Shown here: piece by piece, positions 57,941 to 64,000 of the stretch
Position numbering within the stretch: position 1 is the first letter of the stretch
Layout of the letters: each line of letters opens with the position of its first letter
Assembly: GCF_029227915.1 (NCBI RefSeq)
Contig: NC_079879.1
Coordinates: 24,930,501 to 24,994,500 of the forward strand
Length of the DNA stretch: 64,000 bases
From: Hydractinia symbiolongicarpus
Lineage: Eukaryota; Cnidaria; Hydrozoa; Anthoathecata; Hydractiniidae
Direction of reading: 5' to 3'
Translations under genes and position numbers: made by a program
Notes under the pieces: model-generated
What the model was told of the DNA's origin: nothing
Database searches by the model: none
What the model saw: the letters and a program-made list of their open reading frames with translations, nothing else

Positions 57941-60900
57941 TTATTTCTGGGTAGATGCCAGGCGGTGATGGCTACGGGCAAATGTCGTAATTTGATCTTG
58001 TTGTACGATCCGTTTGTCATCCGCCCTGCTAAGTGCTAGCTTGTTCACCTATTACGTGTATATTTGATGGCCCTTGTTTTAAATTAAGACTTGGCTCTTG
58101 TAGAGGTCAACACCCTCTTCCAGACACCGCTGATAGTCGTCGAAGGTGATGGATTTTTTGGTTACGCATCTCTTCACGCCCTTCGCTTTCTTGTCACCGC
58201 CATCTTTTGTAAGGCTCTTATAGGCATATAGCTTGACCCTTAGGGTGATGAATTCAGTCATGATTTTGCCACCCAGCTCTTCTTTCATCAAGCCTACCAC
58301 CTTCTTGTTCTTGACTAATGGGAGAGGCCTTCCAACATCCGCATTATATGCACTTGTATCGAAGCGTGCTTCAACATCCTGCGCGATATCCCTATAAAAG
58401 TCCTCTATTCGTATATGGTACACAGAGCTGTTTATATAGCAGAGCTGTATTTTAGAACCGTATTTGGGTTGCATGAAATCATAGTGAAACTCTTACATGA
58501 CTAACTTTGACATGTCCAATATAGCCTGGCCTTTATCTTGACCTCGGTCTTGCCCATCTCAACACCTACCAGGTTTTTGCTAAACCAGCTTCCGCCCTTG
58601 AAGTTTGGTTTCATTACTAGTTTCGTATACTTGTACTTATTGGTAACCAGCTGGATGTTGCGGTGGTTCTGGATATTTTCCATGGTCTTGCCGAACACGC
58701 GTAAATTCATAACTTTTACAAGTCCTTTTCAAACTCGATTTTGGCATCCGTTTTCAGCCTTGTGTTGGGATCGATGTACCCCTTAAACCTGTCGTGTAGT
58801 CCTTCCGGTAATCGATATCAACCTCCAGGATATATCCATGCCTATCGTCTTCAACGAGCTTCCCAATCCGCCTTTCGGCAAATGCCTTAACGTTTGACAC
58901 CCATTTGAAGCCGTTTGTTGGCAGATCTTGACACATCGCCCATCCCTATAGGTTGTTTGCGTCGAAATACTGTAGGTAGGAGGATTCAACCCCCGAATCG
59001 TACTGGTCTCCCATGTACTTATTATTTGCTTTGGCATACTGGTGTACAGCCTGGGTTATACATCCTCGAATACCCTTCTCGAACATTAGGAGCATGTAGG
59101 GGTCTGTAAGAATCTCTAACCTGATCCCTGTACATTTGAGTGCTGCTTTCCAGGCTAATCCGGGTGCAATGTAAAAGCGCGCAGGATCAAGCTTGTAGTT
59201 CGTCAAGCACACGCCTCGAAATGTCTTGAAGACGTCAGCTAATAGCAGGACGTCTATGGTCAGATAGATGTCATGGTAGTCCCTCATGGTGACGATATCA
59301 CCTCTGGGGTAATGAGATTCCATACTTTTTTGGCATATTCATGGTCATTATCGCTGATCTCCTTTATATTCAGCTTGCTGTAGAAGGCCTTTTTGGGAGG
59401 TAGCTCCGACTCCTCAAATCATTGCCATCCATCCATTTATTCATACGGATACACGCCTTTTCGAAGCATCAGCCTGAAGGTATCATCTTTGTCGATGAAC
59501 CTTGCCATGGATGGTACGTTTGCTTTTACCCAGTCCTGATTAAGCTGCTTCGTTGTATTTGAGCCGCAATTTTTACACCAAAACATTGCCATGTTTTCGG
59601 CGTCTTTGGCCTGGAATTTGAGGCAGGTATTTTCACACTGCTTACACTTCATACCTGCGGCGTTTGTACCAATGAGGTTGCCTGCCAATTGTTCAGGGCT
59701 TGATGCCATGAAACTGATATATTTCTCAGCATTCTCTGCCATGCACCCAATGTCCTGCGTGTCGTATTTTTCCTCAAGTTCCCGTATGAAGAGATGAGCA
59801 TAATACCCTGAAAGGTTATGGAAGATGACAGGGATGTGGCTGGGTATCTTGTATTTTAGATTACAGTTGTTATGCGCCGCACCCCTATATAATCCGGTAT
59901 AGTGACAATGGTCCTAAACTTTAAGGTTATTTTTGCAATCGTCAAAGGGTTTTAGGCAGATATGGCAGTGCGTGGCCTTGTTGTGCTCCCTTTCCAGGAC
60001 CTCTGTTAGAGGCAGCATATCCTGCTGCGGGTAGGTATAATATAGTCTCTTTACTTCATCCTCTAGGTGGTTAACGAACTTCGTCACACAGTCCTCACCC
60101 CTGTAGACTGTTAGAGGATCTGGTACATCCCGATAGGCAAACGTACTATAGGTACACCAGCCGGATGGTGCGTGCTTGCTCAGCTTCTTGGTCTTTTTAC
60201 CTCTTGCATCTTCTGCTGGGATGAGTAGACTCTCGAAATCTGCATAGATGGCAAAGGGTACCTTCAATTGCTGTTGTTCATCCCTATAATATAGCCATTT
60301 TTCAGCCTCTGTTGGCATTGTGATCGTTACTGCCTCGTGATCCCTGCAGTAGCCATAATGTTTATCCCTCGATTCAACCGTGTTGAAGGCCTGTAGACAG
60401 TTTAGGCAGAAGTGCATTTTTGCTGTATTTTTCGAGGTATTGCTACCTAGGAGTCGCGATAGACTTTTGACGGCTGTATAGTGGGTCTTTTTCTCATCTG
60501 CTATAAGTAACAGATTAACCTGCTTGTTGCGTCTAATGTTGTACTCAGATCGACGTAAAATGTTGATCTTCTTCCCCATTACGTACAATATGTTTACCAC
60601 AATGTCAGGGTTATTCTTTTCAAACTTGGAAATGTCCTTGATACTTGTAGGGAACTCCATACCATCGCAATTGTATAGGTCTACATAGGGTTTCATCTGA
60701 GATATTCAATTTGGGTTCTTCCCTATCTCCTCATGATGTATGGATGCTATCATACTCCACCTGAAACACTCCTCATCTTCATTCACTGGGTTAATAACGG
60801 CCTTCTTTGAGGCTATCCACTTAGGTAGTTCGATGTGCGATGAGCCCATTGTTAGCCTCAATTTGTGGAAGTCTACATCGACCACTTTGGGGTAGTGCTG

Positions 60901-61797
60901 GATGTTTCACACCTGTTTTGATTTAAGCAAACATCATATCTAACACATCGTCTATGTCGCTATACTGAAGTCATATTACTATGGGAGACCTTCTTCACCT
61001 CAATGTACTCATCGTTGGCCTCCTCAGAGTTCGTCTTCTTCTTCCACATAATCCATTGCGACAGCTGTATCTTTGCCGACCCAATATCTTCTACCTGCCC
61101 CTCAACCAAGTTTTTCACGTTGGGTTGCACCATCCCTATATACCCGTCAACGTCGGCCCCTCCTATACCGGGAATGCGGAAACTTCGGAAGGTCCTGTGG
61201 AGAGCATGTTTATGTTCATGAGGTATAAAATCTTGCCCGGCTGTTCATATAGATAGTCCTCCTCGGCCTCTTTTTCTACATCGTCATGAAGTATAGGCCC
61301 CGTGTTGGCTGTCCCATTATAGATCCCCATAACCGTACGTTTAAATGCTGCATAGGTACTCTTTACCCCCTCTTTTATAGGTTTGGAACAGCATCCACAA
61401 GCTAATTATAAAGTCCCTTCATACCATCCCTTACAACAGAACGATTTTTCGATAGTTCCTGTTTCTCGAATAGGTCCATCACGGATGGTGGCAATACTCA
61501 GTTATACCATTCCTTGATTTTACCTCCAAAAGTTGGACGTGTCTTGGCCATCTCCTGCCTTTCGAAAATATCCATATCCCCTGGTACTATAGGCCTGGCT
61601 GGTTGTTTAGGTGGCCTCCAAGCATACTGCAGCATATCCTCCGATGTTGGTTTAACTGGAACCCTTTTGGGTGATCTCCGGGCGTATTGTGATACATCCA
61701 ATAAAGAAATCAATTCAGCCTTGCGTAGCCTATAATACCCCGTAAGTCCACGGCTTTTAGCTTCATCACGTAATTGCTTCACGGTATATGTATTCAT
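57941..61797 (-). pseudogene. Protein-primed family-B DNA polymerase, Polinton 2
   Basis: It starts MNTYTVKQLRDEAKSRGLTGYY (SAP-like) at 61797. Parts present: zinc knuckle CLNCLQAF (near 60400), exonuclease I ADFESLL (near 60235), endonuclease-VII-like CHICLKPF (near 59960) and the palm. The motif C region reads CYINSSVYHI (near 58435), where Polinton 1 has CYMDTDSFVYHI, so both catalytic aspartates are gone. Frames or stops break it near 61500, 60900, 59910, 59430, 58950, 58710 and 58080. It cannot code for an active enzyme. The remaining parts are similar in length to the gene in Polinton 1. Confidence 0.85.
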
Positions 61798-61852
61798 TTC
61801 TTTATTGTATGGATTTTAAGGCCGTCAGAAGATTTCATTCTGCTCAAAACTA

Positions 61853-62091
61853 ACACAGTTATCCCCCTTTTGACTGCGCATGCGTTGATTTTTTAGGGAA
61901 TTCCCCTAGTCATTTTTGTATGATAGGGACTTACCCTTGATATGCGTAGACTTTTAGGAATTGTGCTAGAAATTTTGGACTCCTATTTGTATGATTTTTG
62001 ATGATGTCACTACATTTGGTGCTGGATGGCACTGGATTTGTTGTGACGTGTGCGCATACGCAACTGTGCTAGAACATACATTTCTTTATCT
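61853..62091 (-). repeat. Right terminal inverted repeat of Polinton 2
   Basis: Partner of 50513-50803; ends CTTTATCT. It lies about 55 bp upstream of the PolB start codon, so it may hold the PolB promoter. Confidence 0.85.
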
Positions 62092-64000
62092 CGCAAGCTC
62101 AACGACGAGCATCCAGATAATGTTATTACTTTGTAATCAGGGAGCATATCATATGAGTGATCTTTATTTAAGGTGAACTACGAAGACCAAAATGCAGTTC
62201 GTGTTCTTATTGGTGGAAAAGAAAACAACGAATTCCCCCTGTAACAACGTCGTTTTGTGACGTTGCGCTGACCTTGCATGGTTTCGAATAAAAATAGCGA
62301 CAAAGTTTACGAAAATGACATGGAAACAACGCTACAATACCGATTAAATAATGTCACAGCAAAATTATAACAACGATTATTTGGTGTATTTTTAGGACCA
62401 ATAAGACGAAATTTAAAGAAACATTTATCATGACATCTTGTCATCATTTGTCCATATATAATAAGTATAATATAAGTATAACATATATAATGAGCTAATA
62501 GTAAAATTATACTTTAAAGAGACACCTCACAAGTAACATTTCTGCAACAAAAAAGAATTAAACAAAGCCATAAAGAAGTAATGTGTTAATAAATGCCAGG
62601 GTAAAAATATTGCGCTATGTAATAAATAAAAAGTTTTATACTGATAATTCGCAGGATAAAAACTACATTTAAGATTTTCTCCTAAAGTTATCTGCACGAA
62701 TGTTTTAAATACAAAAATCTACATTTTAGAGAATAATAAAATTCTGAGGGAAAAGAATAATCTTAACGTTGAGCATATCGCACCATTTCATAACCTGTGG
62801 GTCCCATATGACTTATATATATTTTTGAGTCAATCGACTTTTGGGGAAAATTATTTTACGGGCCTTTGGGCGAGCTTAGGCAAGGTTGAAGAATGAGAAA
62901 AATATGCGACATATTGAACGAGGTATTGGAGGTATTTAGAATTGCACACTAAATATTGAGAATTACACTCCAAATATTTAGAATTGCATTACAAATATTC
63001 AGAATTGTATTCCAAATTTTGCACTCCAACTCCAAGAATTAAGAATAGCACTCCAAATATTGAGAATGCACTACAAATCGAAAACGTATATAAGTAAAAA
63101 ATTTTTTTTCCAGCTTTGACGTTTCATCCTTTTTCAACTTGACAATTCCTTTTTTATATCGGCTGCTTTTGCCACTGAGTTGGGCGACAACACTACAATC
63201 CCGGACAAAAATTATTACAACAACCAAAAATGTACCGTTGCGTTCTTTCTTTTTACCCCTGCCTCTGTTTTCAGTGTTGATAAGTGCGAGCTTCCTTCTC
63301 AAGCTGTTGCGGACACATAACCGGAACCAGGTAACCGGAAGCTAATTTTTCTGCAATATAGGATTTTTGAATTTGTTTGCGGAAACACAGGAAAATTAGT
63401 TTTTATACTAAATTTTTTGCCCGCAATTGTAGCTAAAACAAAATAATCTTCAAAATAAACGCATTCAACAACAAATATGAAATTAGCTCGATGTGTAGGC
63501 GAACTTAAGTTGATTAGTTAGCCATGGCAATGTAATAAATATTTCGAAATTATAAGAAAAATAATCTTTCCTGCTTTCGTACAAAGTTACGGAGAGGATT
63601 ATACTTTATTTCTAAAATTAAGCTAGCCAAACAAAAACACAAAAATAAAATAATAATTAAACTTGCATAGAAAGATACCTAAATCATAACCGACGAACTT
63701 AAAGTGAACTTCCAGGCTGCGTGGAAGTTTATGTAAAAACATTGTTGGCTTCTGCTATCTAACTCCCTATCTAACAATGCTGGTGCCAGAACTCTTTGCT
63801 TGTATAACCAATCACATAGCAAAAGCTGCAATATAAAGTCCGCTCCACATTGCTCATTCTCGATGTTTTTTAAAATCATACCCGCGTAGCTCAAAAACTT
63901 TTAAATAGCTAATTGAAGTATTTATGTCTTTTTATTTACTTTATTCGGAGAAACTTTCGCGAGAGAAACTTTCGCAAATTTCGCGTTTTTTTTGGCTTTT
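62092..64000. other. Host DNA, no gene recognised
   Basis: AT-rich with short frames lacking motifs. A patch of imperfect tandem repeats is listed separately. Confidence 0.4.
62933..63080. repeat. Imperfect 18-20-bp tandem repeats
   Basis: About seven units resembling CTCCAAATATTGAGAATTGCA with base changes and length variation. Confidence 0.6.

Larger units (their letters stand above)
50513..62091. mobile_element. Polinton/Maverick element 2, internally deleted
   Basis: This is 11.6 kb between inverted termini AGATAAGGAAATGTATGTTC and its complement. The 5'-AG / CT-3' ends fit Polintons. A 6-bp target duplication is not evident (flanks AACCAG and CGCAAG). Genes: a repeat protein, an unknown protein, a membrane protein, a minor-capsid candidate, another unknown, a coiled-coil protein, a capsid protein, a membrane-protein remnant and PolB. 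Integrase, packaging ATPase and HNH genes are absent; in Polinton 1 they fill the interval between capsid and membrane-protein genes. Most genes carry frameshifts or stops. Confidence 0.85.

Noticed and set aside
50507-62097. Six-base target duplication of Polinton 2
   Set aside because: The flanks AACCAG and CGCAAG agree at only three positions; I cannot support a duplication.

Overview
This window is AT-rich, repeat-dense animal DNA. It has intron-containing genes with GT-AG splice sites, long TA and TATTA microsatellites, and little coding sequence. The mix of Polinton/Maverick elements, Helitron-like elements, a Mutator-like transposase and a secreted precursor with an acidic pro-region and a cationic tail would suit a cnidarian, possibly a hydrozoan. 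That placement is inference; no marker gene settles it.

Left third (1-15.1 kb): a frameshifted Mutator-like transposase (451-2306); a head-to-tail array of four Helitron-like units (about 2.9-6.7 kb), the last carrying a piece of a family-B DNA polymerase; a three-exon polyglutamine dispanin/CD225 (IFITM-like) membrane protein gene (11519-13039); and a large foldback near 12.2 kb.

Polinton 1 (about 15.1-27.7 kb) keeps its left terminal repeat and is cut off on the right. It holds protein-primed PolB, small membrane proteins, an HNH nuclease, a packaging ATPase, a retroviral-type integrase, a second HNH nuclease, a major capsid gene and a coiled-coil membrane protein. Many genes carry stops or frameshifts. 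Between the ATPase operon and the convergent integrase lies a 0.6-kb block of strong hairpins arranged as two tandem modules. These keep their architecture while the stem sequences differ.

Middle (27.7-50.5 kb): host DNA with a decayed multi-exon gene (about 30.0-38.5 kb). Its intron is occupied by a composite of two head-to-tail Helitron-like elements (30448-35384), one of which contains a 1.4-kb tandem duplication, one copy of that hit by a 1419-bp hAT-like element with an intact empty site in the sister copy. On the minus strand, 43.7-40.5 kb, is a five-exon secreted-peptide gene. It has a TATA box, a signal peptide, three serially duplicated acidic exons and an Arg/His/Tyr repeat tail that nearly balances the acidic charge and ends in an amidation-type Phe-Gly.

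Polinton 2 (50513-62091) has both terminal inverted repeats. It carries PolB (catalytic DTD motif lost), capsid, candidate minor capsid, coiled-coil and repeat-protein genes, but no integrase, ATPase or HNH gene, so it looks like an internal-deletion derivative. The last 1.9 kb shows no recognisable gene.
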